NCBI GenBank assembly: GCA_963975885.1 | Contig: CAXBIS010000002.1 | Span: forward strand, 124,001-188,000 | DNA length: 64,000 nt | From: Pseudazoarcus sp963975885 | GTDB lineage: Bacteria; Pseudomonadota; Gammaproteobacteria; Burkholderiales; Rhodocyclaceae | Direction of reading: 5' to 3' | In this document: positions 19,690 to 27,392 of the stretch, one piece after another | How positions within the stretch are numbered: the stretch's first letter is position 1 | Layout of the letters: every line of letters starts with the position of its first letter | Translations under genes and position numbers: made by a program | The notes under the pieces: model-generated | Databases searched by the model: none | Seen by the model: the letters and a program-made list of their open reading frames with translations, nothing else | Told to the model about the DNA's origin: nothing

Positions 19690-20286
19690 TCAGTTGCCTT
19701 CGAGCAACAGCTTCAGGTCGGCGGCGATGTTCTCGGCCGATTCGGCGTGGCGAACGTACAGGCGCAAGCGCCCTTCGGGGTCGAAAACGTAGGTCCCAGC
19801 GGAGTGGTCGATGGTGTAGTTCATGCCGTTGGTGTCGCCGCTCTTCTGGTAGAAGACCTTGAACTCCTTCGCCACGTCGGCCGTCTGCTCGGCATTGCCA
19901 CGCATGCCGAGGAATCGCTCATCGAAGTTCGGCACATAGTTCGCTAGCAGCTCTTGCGTGTCGCGCTCGGGGTCCACGGTAATGAACAGGACCTGCACGC
20001 GTTCGGCATCCGGACCCAGTTCGCGCATCACGTCGCTCATCGTCGCGAGCGAGCTGGGGCACACGTCCGGACACTGCGTGAAACCAAAGAAGATCGTCAC
20101 GACCTTGCCGCGAAAGTCCTCGAGGCTGCGCTCCTCACCGGTGTGGTCGGTCAGTTCGAAACCTCTGCCGTAGTCCGCTCCGGTGATGTCGGTGTTGCGG
20201 AACTGCGGCGGCTGCTCGCCGCTGCATGCCGCGAGAACGATCGCGGCGACAGCGACGGTGAGTGCATGAAACAGGCGTCGGAACAT
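19690..20286 (-). CDS. SCO1/SenC copper chaperone lipoprotein
   Basis: 198 aa. Lipoprotein signal with lipobox LAAC (Cys21), then a thioredoxin fold carrying the copper site: C72 and C76 in QCPDVC and H161 in DHSAGTYVFDP. SCO proteins deliver copper to the CuA centre of cytochrome oxidase subunit II in the periplasm. It is the last gene of the cox assembly cluster; its ATG comes 1 nt after the ctaB stop, so it depends on coupled translation. Confidence 0.92.
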   Translation of the reverse strand: MFRRLFHALTVAVAAIVLAACSGEQPPQFRNTDITGADYGRGFELTDHTGEERSLEDFRGKVVTIFFGFTQCPDVCPSSLATMSDVMRELGPDAERVQVLFITVDPERDTQELLANYVPNFDERFLGMRGNAEQTADVAKEFKVFYQKSGDTNGMNYTIDHSAGTYVFDPEGRLRLYVRHAESAENIAADLKLLLEGN

Positions 20287-20287
20287 T

Positions 20288-21202
20288 TCAGAATCGCAGG
20301 TAATGATCTACCAGCAATGCAGCGAACAGCAAGAACAGGTAGAGGATCGAAAAACGGAAGGTTCTGCGCGCGAGCGCATCACTGTAGTTCGTGTACAACC
20401 GCCAGGCGTAGGCGATGAAGACGCTTCCCAGCGCGATGGCGGAGACGAGGTAGATCAGGCCGCTCATGCGCGTGGCAAACGGCAGGAGCGTCACGCCGAA
20501 CAGGATGAGCGTATACAGCAGCACCGACAGCCGCGTGTACTCGGAACCGTGCGTGACCGGCAGCATCGGAAGTCCGGCACGCGCGTAGTCTTCGGTACGG
20601 TACAGCGCCAGCGCCCAGAAATGCGGCGGCGTCCACGCGAAAATGATGAGGAACAAAATCAGCGCATCGGCTGTGACTTCGCCGGTCACCGCGGCCCAAC
20701 CAAGCACGGGCGGCATCGCACCGGAGGCACCACCGATCACGATATTCTGCGGCGTGCGCGGCTTGAGCATGACAGTGTAGATCACGGCATAGCCAACGAA
20801 GGTCGCCAGCGTCAGCCACATCGTCAGCGGATTGACCCATTCGTAAAGGATCAGCAGGCCGGCACCGCCGAGCACGCTCGCGAAGACCGCTGTCTCGGCG
20901 CTGGAGATCTCGCCGGTCGAGGTCGCGCGGGCACGTGTCCGGCTCATGTTGGCATCGATGCGCGCTTCGATCAGGCAGTTCATCGCCGCTGCGGCCCCGG
21001 CGACGCATGCGATACCGACCGTCGCGGCCAGCACCAGCGCCGGGTCGGGCAAGCCCAAGGGCACCGCGAGAAACATCCCGATGATCGCGCAGAAAACGAT
21101 CAGCGTATTGACCCGCGGCTTGGTCAGTGCATAGAAGGCGCGCAGCCTGCGACCGACCGCGAAGCGGTCAGGCGTAAGAGTTCTCGTGTGGTGCACGCTC
21201 AT
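20288..21202 (-). CDS. ctaB: Protoheme IX farnesyltransferase (heme O synthase)
   Basis: 304 aa UbiA-superfamily integral membrane prenyltransferase with about nine membrane segments. It attaches farnesyl to heme B, giving heme O for the aa3 oxidase. The first prenyl-diphosphate motif reads NCLIEARIDANMSRTRARAT, where the usual first Asp of N-x3-D is Glu; the second region includes YTVMLKPRTPQNI. The ribosome-binding site GAGGAG lies 4-5 nt upstream of ATG. Its 5' end overlaps ctaA by 35 bp in a different frame. Confidence 0.93.
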   Translation of the reverse strand: MSVHHTRTLTPDRFAVGRRLRAFYALTKPRVNTLIVFCAIIGMFLAVPLGLPDPALVLAATVGIACVAGAAAAMNCLIEARIDANMSRTRARATSTGEISSAETAVFASVLGGAGLLILYEWVNPLTMWLTLATFVGYAVIYTVMLKPRTPQNIVIGGASGAMPPVLGWAAVTGEVTADALILFLIIFAWTPPHFWALALYRTEDYARAGLPMLPVTHGSEYTRLSVLLYTLILFGVTLLPFATRMSGLIYLVSAIALGSVFIAYAWRLYTNYSDALARRTFRFSILYLFLLFAALLVDHYLRF

Positions 21203-22202
21203 TGTCTCCTCTCCCTTTCTCCATCGTGACCGCTGTGTTGCGGACACGATAATTGATGCCAACCATGATGACCACCAGCAGGGCTGCGCCGGCATTGTGC
21301 GCGGCGGCGAGCAGAAGCGGCAGACTCAACAGCACGTTGGCGATGCCCAGCGCGATCTGCAGCGCCAGAGCCACCAGCAGCGCGTTGCCAAGCATACGCG
21401 TGGCCGACGTCGTACGTAGTCGAAGCCCCAGTGCGAGCAACGCCACTCCGGCCACCAGTGCGCCGACGCGATGCATCCAGTGGATCGCGGTGAGCGCTTC
21501 GTGCGAGAGCAGTTCGCCCTCGGCGGTCATGCCCAGCTCGCGCACGACGTGAAAGGCGTTCGAATAGTCCGCCTCTGGCCAGAAACTGCCGTGACAGGTC
21601 GGAAAATCCATGCAGGCCAGCGCGGCGTAGTTGGTACTCACCCAGCCGCCGAGAACAATCTGTGCAGCAAGCAGCACGAAGGCGACACGCGCGAGCACGC
21701 TAGCACCGCTGGCCTGGACACGCGGCCGCCCACGGGCGCGCTCATGCAGCCAGGCGAGCAGGCCGAGCGTGGTCATGCCTCCGATCAGATGCGCGGTGAC
21801 AATGGCCGGCTTGAGCAACAGCGTCACGGTCCACATCCCCAACAGCCCCTGAAACACGACGACGCCGATCAGCGCGGTGGCGAGCACCGGGTCAGTGCCC
21901 GGATCCCGGCGGCGCCGCCAGGCCATCGCCGCAATCGCGATGATCAGCAGGCCTACGGCCGAGGCGAGGTAGCGGTGGATCATCTCCTTCCAGGCCTTGG
22001 GCATGCTCACCGGTCCGAACGGATCCGCCGAGTGTGCGTCCAGGATTTGCTCGGCGGCCATTGTCGGCGTGAGTTTGCCGTAGCAGCCCGGCCAGTCGGG
22101 ACAGCCCAGCCCGGCGTCGGCCAGGCGTACGTAGGCCCCGAAGACCACCACGATGGAGGTCAGGATCAGGGTCCACAAGACAATTCTGCGATACAGATTC
22201 AT
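21168..22202 (-). CDS. ctaA: Heme A synthase (CtaA/COX15)
   Basis: 344 aa, eight predicted membrane segments in two similar halves. It oxidises heme O to heme A. Conserved histidines of the four-helix bundles appear in the IHRYLAS, TAHLIGG, IHWMHR and AAHNAGA regions, and a Cys-bearing loop (LGCPDWPGCYG) and a second Cys pair (CMDFPTC) are present as in many COX15 proteins. The start MNLYRRIVLW overlaps the previous gene by ATGA. The 3' end overlaps ctaB by 35 bp, an unusually long overlap. Confidence 0.92.
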   Translation of the reverse strand: MNLYRRIVLWTLILTSIVVVFGAYVRLADAGLGCPDWPGCYGKLTPTMAAEQILDAHSADPFGPVSMPKAWKEMIHRYLASAVGLLIIAIAAMAWRRRRDPGTDPVLATALIGVVVFQGLLGMWTVTLLLKPAIVTAHLIGGMTTLGLLAWLHERARGRPRVQASGASVLARVAFVLLAAQIVLGGWVSTNYAALACMDFPTCHGSFWPEADYSNAFHVVRELGMTAEGELLSHEALTAIHWMHRVGALVAGVALLALGLRLRTTSATRMLGNALLVALALQIALGIANVLLSLPLLLAAAHNAGAALLVVIMVGINYRVRNTAVTMEKGRGDNERAPHENSYA

Positions 22203-22759
22203 TGGCGTCCCAACCCGGAATATTTGAGCAGACGACGCAAATCCTTGATCACGGCCTTGATGTCGGGATCGGCCGGAAAACGCATCATCGCGTTGCCCAG
22301 CGGGTCGATCAGATACAGGTGGGAAGCGGCCTGCGGCATCACAGCCAGCCACTCGGGCACGGCACGTGCAACCCGCAGGTCGCGCTGCTCGGCAAGCGTC
22401 TCGGCTCCCGGCTCAACCCCGTCGGTGACCAGCCACAAGCGGCCAAGCCGGCGCATCTCCTCGCCCTGCGCGAGCCAGGCCTGCCGCATCGCGTAGAGGG
22501 AACGGGCACAACTGTCTCCACAGGCACCCTCCCCGCTGTAGGCCAGAGTCCACTGGCCCTTGATCGCCGACAGATCGATCGCTGGCTGTCCAGCGAGCCC
22601 TTCACCTCGCCCTTCAGGCAACTCGATCGGGTCGAGCAGCTCGCCGTAATTGACGGTATCGCTCGGCTTCCAGAAATAGAACGTGATATAGGACGCGACC
22701 ACGGGCAGCGTACACACCACGATCAGCGCGAACAGGGTCCACTTGGCGCTACGCTGCAT
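22199..22759 (-). CDS. Membrane-anchored SCO-like protein of the cox cluster
   Basis: 186 aa, no firm family name. One N-terminal membrane anchor (residues 8-30), then a periplasmic domain with C80-G-D-S-C84, the same C-x3-C spacing as SCO copper sites, in the context LAYSGEGACGDSCARSLYAMRQ (a thioredoxin-like helix start; 22 residues quoted only by its two halves in the protein). A later YLIDPLGNAMMRF strand resembles the SCO 'VFDPEG' strand, but the SCO histidine is not at its place; H147 is three residues later. It overlaps SURF1 by 11 bp and ctaA by 4 bp. I infer an assembly or redox role for the oxidase. Confidence 0.68.
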   Translation of the reverse strand: MQRSAKWTLFALIVVCTLPVVASYITFYFWKPSDTVNYGELLDPIELPEGRGEGLAGQPAIDLSAIKGQWTLAYSGEGACGDSCARSLYAMRQAWLAQGEEMRRLGRLWLVTDGVEPGAETLAEQRDLRVARAVPEWLAVMPQAASHLYLIDPLGNAMMRFPADPDIKAVIKDLRRLLKYSGLGRQ

Positions 22760-23456
22760 GTTTCCTGAAACTCCTGAATACGTAATAGCCGGTCAATGCC
22801 GCCGCCAATGCGGCCAGCGAATACCATTGCAGCGCGTAGCCCCGGTGCGTGTCCTCGCCCAGATCCGGATCGGCCCAGCGACGCACCAGACCATCGGCCA
22901 CCTGCGAATTCTGCTGCAATACCCAGTCGCCGGGAGCCAGACCGGACCACGCGCGATAGGCTGCAAGATCGATGAACTGCCACCGTTGCCCGTCGCGTGC
23001 CTCGTCGGCCAGCGAGAACGGGTCATGCTCGGGCACCATCACGCGCCCTGCCACTTCGATCGTGTCGCTCGACGTGACGATCTCCGGCAATACGGCGCGC
23101 TCGGGCCCGGCCGCGACCCAGCCGCGATTGACCATCACCACCGATGCGTCGGCAAGCTCCAGCGGCATCAGCACATGGTAGCCGGGGCGACGATCAAGCA
23201 CCCGGTTGTCCAGATACATCGCCGCCTCGGGCAACCAGCGTCCACGAACGACAACGTGCGACCACTCCGGTGGTTGCACCCCGCGCACGGAGTCCAAGGC
23301 CTGCGGTGCGGTGCCGGCGTAGCGCTCGATGCGAGCCCCGATCTCGCGCTTTTCCTCGGCGCGGCGAACCTGCCAATTGCCCAGTTGAACGGCAACGATC
23401 ACAACGACGATACCGGCGAGCAACGGAACCGGGTGCATCCCGTAAGCACGAATCAT
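22749..23456 (-). CDS. SURF1-family cytochrome oxidase assembly protein
   Basis: 235 aa with a membrane segment at each end (residues about 9-25 and 210-228) and a periplasmic domain between, the SURF1 topology. Family motifs include LGNWQVRRAEEK, YLDNRVLDRRPGYHVLMPLEL, VNRGWV and WQFIDL. SURF1 assists heme A insertion into subunit I. It follows the convergent DUF2909 gene and leads surf1-SCO-like-ctaA-ctaB-sco on the minus strand. ATG 23456 is used; ATG 23438 is possible. Confidence 0.9.
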   Translation of the reverse strand: MIRAYGMHPVPLLAGIVVVIVAVQLGNWQVRRAEEKREIGARIERYAGTAPQALDSVRGVQPPEWSHVVVRGRWLPEAAMYLDNRVLDRRPGYHVLMPLELADASVVMVNRGWVAAGPERAVLPEIVTSSDTIEVAGRVMVPEHDPFSLADEARDGQRWQFIDLAAYRAWSGLAPGDWVLQQNSQVADGLVRRWADPDLGEDTHRGYALQWYSLAALAAALTGYYVFRSFRKHAA

Positions 23457-23570
23457 CGGCTCGCCGTCGCAGCTTCCACACGGGCCGCAGTTCGCGCGAC
23501 AATGGTGGCAGGGACCGCGCAGGAAACGACCGAACTCCGGCGGCCCGTTCCCTCCAACCGGAGTCCATCC

Positions 23571-23765
23571 ATGAAATTCGTCGTCATCCTGTTCCTGCTA
23601 CTCATCGTGGCGAGCCTGGGCTCGGCACTGTTCTTCCTGATGCGCGACAAGGGCGGCGGCACCCGCACCGTCAAGGCACTGACGCTGCGGGTCGGCCTGT
23701 CCCTGGTCCTGTTCCTGATGCTGATGGGCGGGTTCGCCTCCGGCCTGCTGACAACGAACTTATAG
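23571..23765 (+). CDS. Twin-transmembrane protein (DUF2909-type)
   Basis: 64 aa with two hydrophobic helices (residues 2-22 and 40-62) separated by the loop RDKGGGTRTVKALTLR. Such small proteins recur inside proteobacterial cox clusters. It is the only plus-strand gene in this region, with GGAG before the ATG. Its last 6 bp overlap the end of coxC on the other strand (convergent stops). Function unknown; location suggests an accessory role in the oxidase. Confidence 0.8.
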   Translation: MKFVVILFLLLIVASLGSALFFLMRDKGGGTRTVKALTLRVGLSLVLFLMLMGGFASGLLTTNL

Positions 23766-24614
23766 CCAGTAGACGACAACGAACAGACCCAGCCAGACGA
23801 CGTCGACGAAGTGCCAGTACCACGCCGCCGCTTCGAACGCGAAGTGGCTCTCGGGCGTGAAATGCCCTGCCCGCGAACGGAAGTACATCACCAGCAGCAT
23901 GATCGCGCCGATAGTCACGTGCAGACCGTGGAAGCCGGTCAGCAGGTAGAAGGTTGAGCCGTAGATGCCGCTGGACATGCGCAGGTTGAGATCGGCATGG
24001 GCGTGGACATACTCGTAGATCTGAAAGCCCATGAAGATCGCGCCGAGCAGGATCGTCAGCAACAGGCCGGTCTTGAGCTGCCCGCGATTGTTCTTGAGCA
24101 GGCCGTGATGTGCCCACGTCAGCGTCACGCCAGAAGTCAGCAGGATCAGCGTGTTGAGCGCCGGGATGCCCCAGGCACCCATCGGTGTGAAGCCGTCGGC
24201 GTGGGGGTTGGGGCCGTCGGTCGGCCATGCCGCTTCGAAGCCCTGCCAGATCTGCGCCTCGGTTTCGCCCGAGCCCAGCCAGGGAACACTCAGCACGCGA
24301 GCATAGAACAGCGCCCCGAAGAAGGCGGCGAAGAACATCACTTCGGAGAAGATGAACCAGCCCATCGACCAGCGGAAGGAGCGGTCAACCTGCTTGTTGT
24401 ACTTGCCCGACTCGGACTCACGCACCACCGTGCCGAACCAGCCGAACATCATGTAGATCAGCAGAGCCAGACCCAGAAAGAGCAGCACCGGACCCGCGCT
24501 CATCTTGTTCAGCCAGCCGACCGCACCGGTACCGAACAGCAGCAAGGCGATCGAACCGTAGATCGGAAACTTCGACGGTTCGGGAATGAAGTACTTTTCC
24601 AGAGCGTGACTCAT
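23760..24614 (-). CDS. coxC: Cytochrome c oxidase subunit III
   Basis: 284 aa, seven membrane segments. Family motifs: RWSMGWFIFSEVMFFAAFFGALFYARV (helix III, with the conserved Glu), WAHHGLL, FYLLTGFHGLHVTIGA and AAAWYWHFVDVVWLGLFVVVYWL in segments of the C-terminal half. Subunit III stabilises subunit I and its proton uptake. The start MSHALEKYFIP has a GGGG-type ribosome-binding site. It lies downstream of ctaG and a DUF2970 gene, as is usual in betaproteobacteria. Confidence 0.95.
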   Translation of the reverse strand: MSHALEKYFIPEPSKFPIYGSIALLLFGTGAVGWLNKMSAGPVLLFLGLALLIYMMFGWFGTVVRESESGKYNKQVDRSFRWSMGWFIFSEVMFFAAFFGALFYARVLSVPWLGSGETEAQIWQGFEAAWPTDGPNPHADGFTPMGAWGIPALNTLILLTSGVTLTWAHHGLLKNNRGQLKTGLLLTILLGAIFMGFQIYEYVHAHADLNLRMSSGIYGSTFYLLTGFHGLHVTIGAIMLLVMYFRSRAGHFTPESHFAFEAAAWYWHFVDVVWLGLFVVVYWL

Positions 24615-24748
24615 TGACAACCCCCTATGTGATGACCGCTTTGTCGATCGCGGCCTTGCCACTGTTTATATGCTGCGCTTTCTTTCGAAGCCTTTCCGGA
24701 TGACGCGCTCGGCGCCCCCACTCTCTCCCCCTGCCGGCTGAATACTGC

Positions 24749-24946
24749 TCAGTCCGGAAGGACCCAATTGACCACTGCGAGAATGCTCAGCACGAACACC
24801 GCACCTGCGAATATCCCCGCAATAATGACCGCCTTCGGGTCGAGCGATTTCGCATCGTCGCTGTAGGCGCTCTTCCTGCGAATCCCGATGAAGCCCCACA
24901 GGACCGCCCGTATCGTCGCCCAGAAACCCGCCTTCTCGTCTGACAC
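24749..24946 (-). CDS. DUF2970 small membrane protein
   Basis: 65 aa with GTG start (AGGAG upstream). An N-terminal amphipathic part (FWATIRAVLWGFIGIRRK) precedes one membrane helix (residues 40-62), ending WVLPD. The IRAVLWGFIGIRR signature is typical of DUF2970 proteins found between ctaG and coxC. Role unknown. The 134 bp from here to coxC hold no gene or clear structure. Confidence 0.85.
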   Translation of the reverse strand: MSDEKAGFWATIRAVLWGFIGIRRKSAYSDDAKSLDPKAVIIAGIFAGAVFVLSILAVVNWVLPD

Positions 24947-24957
24947 CCGATCTCCTG

Positions 24958-25524
24958 TTACCCGTCCTGCGCCGGCGCACGAGCGTTAGCGGCGTTGCGC
25001 CCGGCGATCTCGAAAAACGTGTACGAGAGCACCACAGTACCCACGTCCTGCGGCAGATCCGGATCAATCAGGAAAGCCACCGGCATTTCGCGAGTCTCGC
25101 CTGCCTGCAACGTCTGTTGAGTGAAACAGAAACAGTCCATCTTGAGGAAGTACCGTCCCGCAAGTGCCGGCCCATAACTGGGCACGGCTTGCCCGGTCAC
25201 CGCCCGGTCGCGCGTATTCGTCACCTCGTAGGTCACCGTGGTCAACTCGCCCGGATTGATTTTCACGACGCTTTGCTTGGGCTGGAAAGTCCAGGGCAAA
25301 TCCTTGTGCGTGTTCGCGTCGAACTCGATGGTCACCAGCCGCGAGCGGTCGACCTGTGTGTTCTTCGGCTCGCTCGATGGCTGCAGGATGTTGTAGAACC
25401 CCGTGACCTCGCAGAACTTCTCGTAGAACGGAACGAGCAGGAATCCGAAACCGAACATCACCACTGCCGCAATCGCCAGGCGACCGAGCAGACTGCGGTT
25501 ATCGTTGTGACTTTCGGTGCTCAT
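24958..25524 (-). CDS. ctaG: Cytochrome c oxidase assembly protein CtaG/Cox11
   Basis: 188 aa, one N-terminal membrane anchor (residues 13-33) and a periplasmic immunoglobulin-like domain with the copper site CFCF at 131-134 (MDCFCFTQQTL) and a further Cys38 in EKFCEVTGFYN. Cox11 delivers copper to the CuB centre of subunit I. It overlaps the preceding 35-codon gene by ATGA. Confidence 0.94.
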   Translation of the reverse strand: MSTESHNDNRSLLGRLAIAAVVMFGFGFLLVPFYEKFCEVTGFYNILQPSSEPKNTQVDRSRLVTIEFDANTHKDLPWTFQPKQSVVKINPGELTTVTYEVTNTRDRAVTGQAVPSYGPALAGRYFLKMDCFCFTQQTLQAGETREMPVAFLIDPDLPQDVGTVVLSYTFFEIAGRNAANARAPAQDG

Positions 25525-25628
25525 CCGGCGACCCTGAACTTGAACAAGGCGTAGAAAAAGAAGAACAGCGCCACGGCCGCCAGCATGAGTCCGAGACGGA
25601 TGTTCTTTGCCCTGCGTTGGTCCTTCAT
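25521..25628 (-). CDS. Cytochrome oxidase small assembly protein
   Basis: 35 aa: MKDQRRAKNIRLGLMLAAVA, then a hydrophobic helix LFFFFYALFK and the short tail FRVAG. One membrane helix with a basic N-terminus. A gene of this size and place (between coxA and ctaG) is frequent in betaproteobacteria. The TGA overlaps the ctaG ATG (ATGA), and a GAGG lies upstream, so it is very probably translated and couples ctaG expression. Confidence 0.82.
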   Translation of the reverse strand: MKDQRRAKNIRLGLMLAAVALFFFFYALFKFRVAG

Positions 25629-25661
25629 CGGGTGCTTCCTCGCTGCGTCCTGTCGACTCCG

Positions 25662-25685
25662 GGCCGGCCGCGTTCGCGGCCGGCC
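25662..25685 (-). repeat. Strong GC hairpin between coxA and the small assembly gene
   Basis: A perfect 10-bp all-GC stem (GGCCGGCCGC and complement) with a 4-nt loop, 8 nt after the coxA stop on the minus strand. No T-tract follows, so it is not a classic terminator; it looks like an mRNA-stabilising or processing hairpin. Confidence 0.7.
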
Positions 25686-25692
25686 GCGGACC

Positions 25693-27279
25693 TCACTTCA
25701 CCAACGGCGGTTCTTCGAAGGTGTGATGCGGCGCCGGAGAAGGAACCGTCCACTCCAGGCCCTCAGCGCTTTCCCAGGCCTTGGCGCCAGCCTTCTCACC
25801 GCCGCCGCTGGCCGCCTTGATCACTACCCACAGGAAGATCAGCTGGCTCAGGCCGAAACCGAATGCGCCCACCGAAGCCATCATGTTGAAGTCCGCGAAC
25901 TGCAACGCATAGTCCGGCACGCGGCGCGGCATGCCGGCCAGGCCCAGGAAGTGCATCGGGAAGAAGGTGATGTTGAAGAAGATCAGCGAAGCCCAGAAGT
26001 GCACCTTGCCGATGCGCTCGTCAGGCATGCGTCCGGTCCACTTCGGCAACCAGTAATAGGCGCCCGCAAAGAGCGCGAACAGGCTGCCCGCAACCAACAC
26101 GTAGTGGAAGTGCGCAACGATGTAGTAAGTATCGTGAATCTGGATGTCGACCGGTGCGATCGCGCAGATCAGGCCGGTGAAGCCGCCCATCGTGAACACG
26201 AAGATGAAGCCCACCGACCACAGCATCGGCGTCTCGAAGGTCATCGAGCCGCGCCACATCGTCGCGATCCAGTTGAACACCTTCACACCGGTCGGCACGG
26301 CGATGAGCATCGTGACGTACATGAAGTACAGCTGCCCGGTCGTCGGCATGCCAGTGGTAAACATGTGGTGCGCCCACACCATGAACGACAGGATCGCGAT
26401 CGACGCGGTCGCATAGACCATCGACGCGTAGCCGAACAAAGGCTTGCGGGCAAAGGTCGGAATGATCGCGCTGACGATGCCGAAGGCCGGCAGGATCATG
26501 ATGTAGACCTCGGGGTGCCCGAAGAACCAGAAGATGTGCTGGTAGAGCACCGGATCGCCGCCACCGACTGCGCTGAAGAAGCTGGTGCCGAAGTGGCGGT
26601 CCGTCAGCAGCATGGTCACCGCGCCGGCGAGCACCGGCATCACCGCGATCAGCAGGTAGGCCGTGATCAGCCAGGTCCAGGCGAACAGCGGCAGCTTCAT
26701 CATGCTCATGCCCGGTGCGCGCATGTTGAGCACCGTCACGACGATATTGATCGCACCCATGATCGAGCTGATACCCATGATATGGACAGCGAAGATCGCC
26801 ATGTCCATGCCCATGCCCATCTGGATGGACAGCGGCGGATACAGCGTCCAGCCCGCAGCAGTGGCACCGCCCGGCACGAAGAACGAACCGATAAGCAGCA
26901 GCGCGGCGGGCGGCAGCAGCCAGAAGCTCCAGTTGTTCATGCGCGCGAAGGCCATGTCGCTGGCGCCGATCATCAGCGGAATCTGCCAGTTCGCGAAGCC
27001 GACGAAGGCCGGCATGATCGCGCCGAACACCATGACCAGACCGTGCAAGGTGGTGAGCTGGTTGAAGAACTCGGGTGCGACGACCTGCAGGCCGGGCTGG
27101 AACAGCTCGGCCCGGATCGTCAGCGCCATCACGCCCCCGGCGAGGAACATGACGAAGCTGAAGATCAGGTACATCGTGCCGATGTCCTTGTGGTTGGTGG
27201 TCGTGATCCACCGCATCAGCCCGGTCGGGCCATGATGATCGTGGTGATGATCCACGTGTTCCGGGGTAACCGCCGCCAT
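25693..27279 (-). CDS. coxA: Cytochrome c oxidase subunit I (aa3 type)
   Basis: 528 aa, twelve membrane helices. Catalytic core: heme a ligand H79 in TLHGLV, H255-P-E-V-Y259 (CuB His, Tyr crosslink and the D-channel Glu), the CuB pair at 304-305 (WAHHMF), the K-channel lysine in PTGVKVFNW, and the heme ligands in VAHFHYVL. These are A1-type features. The D-channel loop reads ASDMAFARMNNWSFW, with Ala where Pro is usual. A His-rich N-terminal segment (DHHHDHHG) is present. AGGAGG lies before the start. It is flanked on both sides by strong GC hairpins. Confidence 0.97.
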   Translation of the reverse strand: MAAVTPEHVDHHHDHHGPTGLMRWITTTNHKDIGTMYLIFSFVMFLAGGVMALTIRAELFQPGLQVVAPEFFNQLTTLHGLVMVFGAIMPAFVGFANWQIPLMIGASDMAFARMNNWSFWLLPPAALLLIGSFFVPGGATAAGWTLYPPLSIQMGMGMDMAIFAVHIMGISSIMGAINIVVTVLNMRAPGMSMMKLPLFAWTWLITAYLLIAVMPVLAGAVTMLLTDRHFGTSFFSAVGGGDPVLYQHIFWFFGHPEVYIMILPAFGIVSAIIPTFARKPLFGYASMVYATASIAILSFMVWAHHMFTTGMPTTGQLYFMYVTMLIAVPTGVKVFNWIATMWRGSMTFETPMLWSVGFIFVFTMGGFTGLICAIAPVDIQIHDTYYIVAHFHYVLVAGSLFALFAGAYYWLPKWTGRMPDERIGKVHFWASLIFFNITFFPMHFLGLAGMPRRVPDYALQFADFNMMASVGAFGFGLSQLIFLWVVIKAASGGGEKAGAKAWESAEGLEWTVPSPAPHHTFEEPPLVK

Positions 27280-27355
27280 GCTGCCTCCTTCACTTGACCC
27301 CGCATGCAAGCCGCGCGCGGAGATGAGCTATCGAATTATTTTCTGGATTAGGGAA

Positions 27356-27380
27356 GGCGTGCCGGCACCGCCGGCACGCC
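27356..27380 (-). repeat. Strong hairpin between coxB and coxA
   Basis: A perfect 11-bp GC-rich stem (GGCGTGCCGGC and complement) with a 3-nt loop in the 113-bp coxB-coxA gap, 12 nt after the coxB stop. It is followed by TTCCCTAATCC rather than a T-run, so it is unlikely to terminate efficiently. Confidence 0.72.
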
Positions 27381-27392
27381 GGATTCGCTCTG

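Noticed and set aside
25585..27297. Plus-strand 570-codon frame opposite coxA
   Set aside because: Shadow of coxA; His/Arg-rich translation without any recognisable domain.
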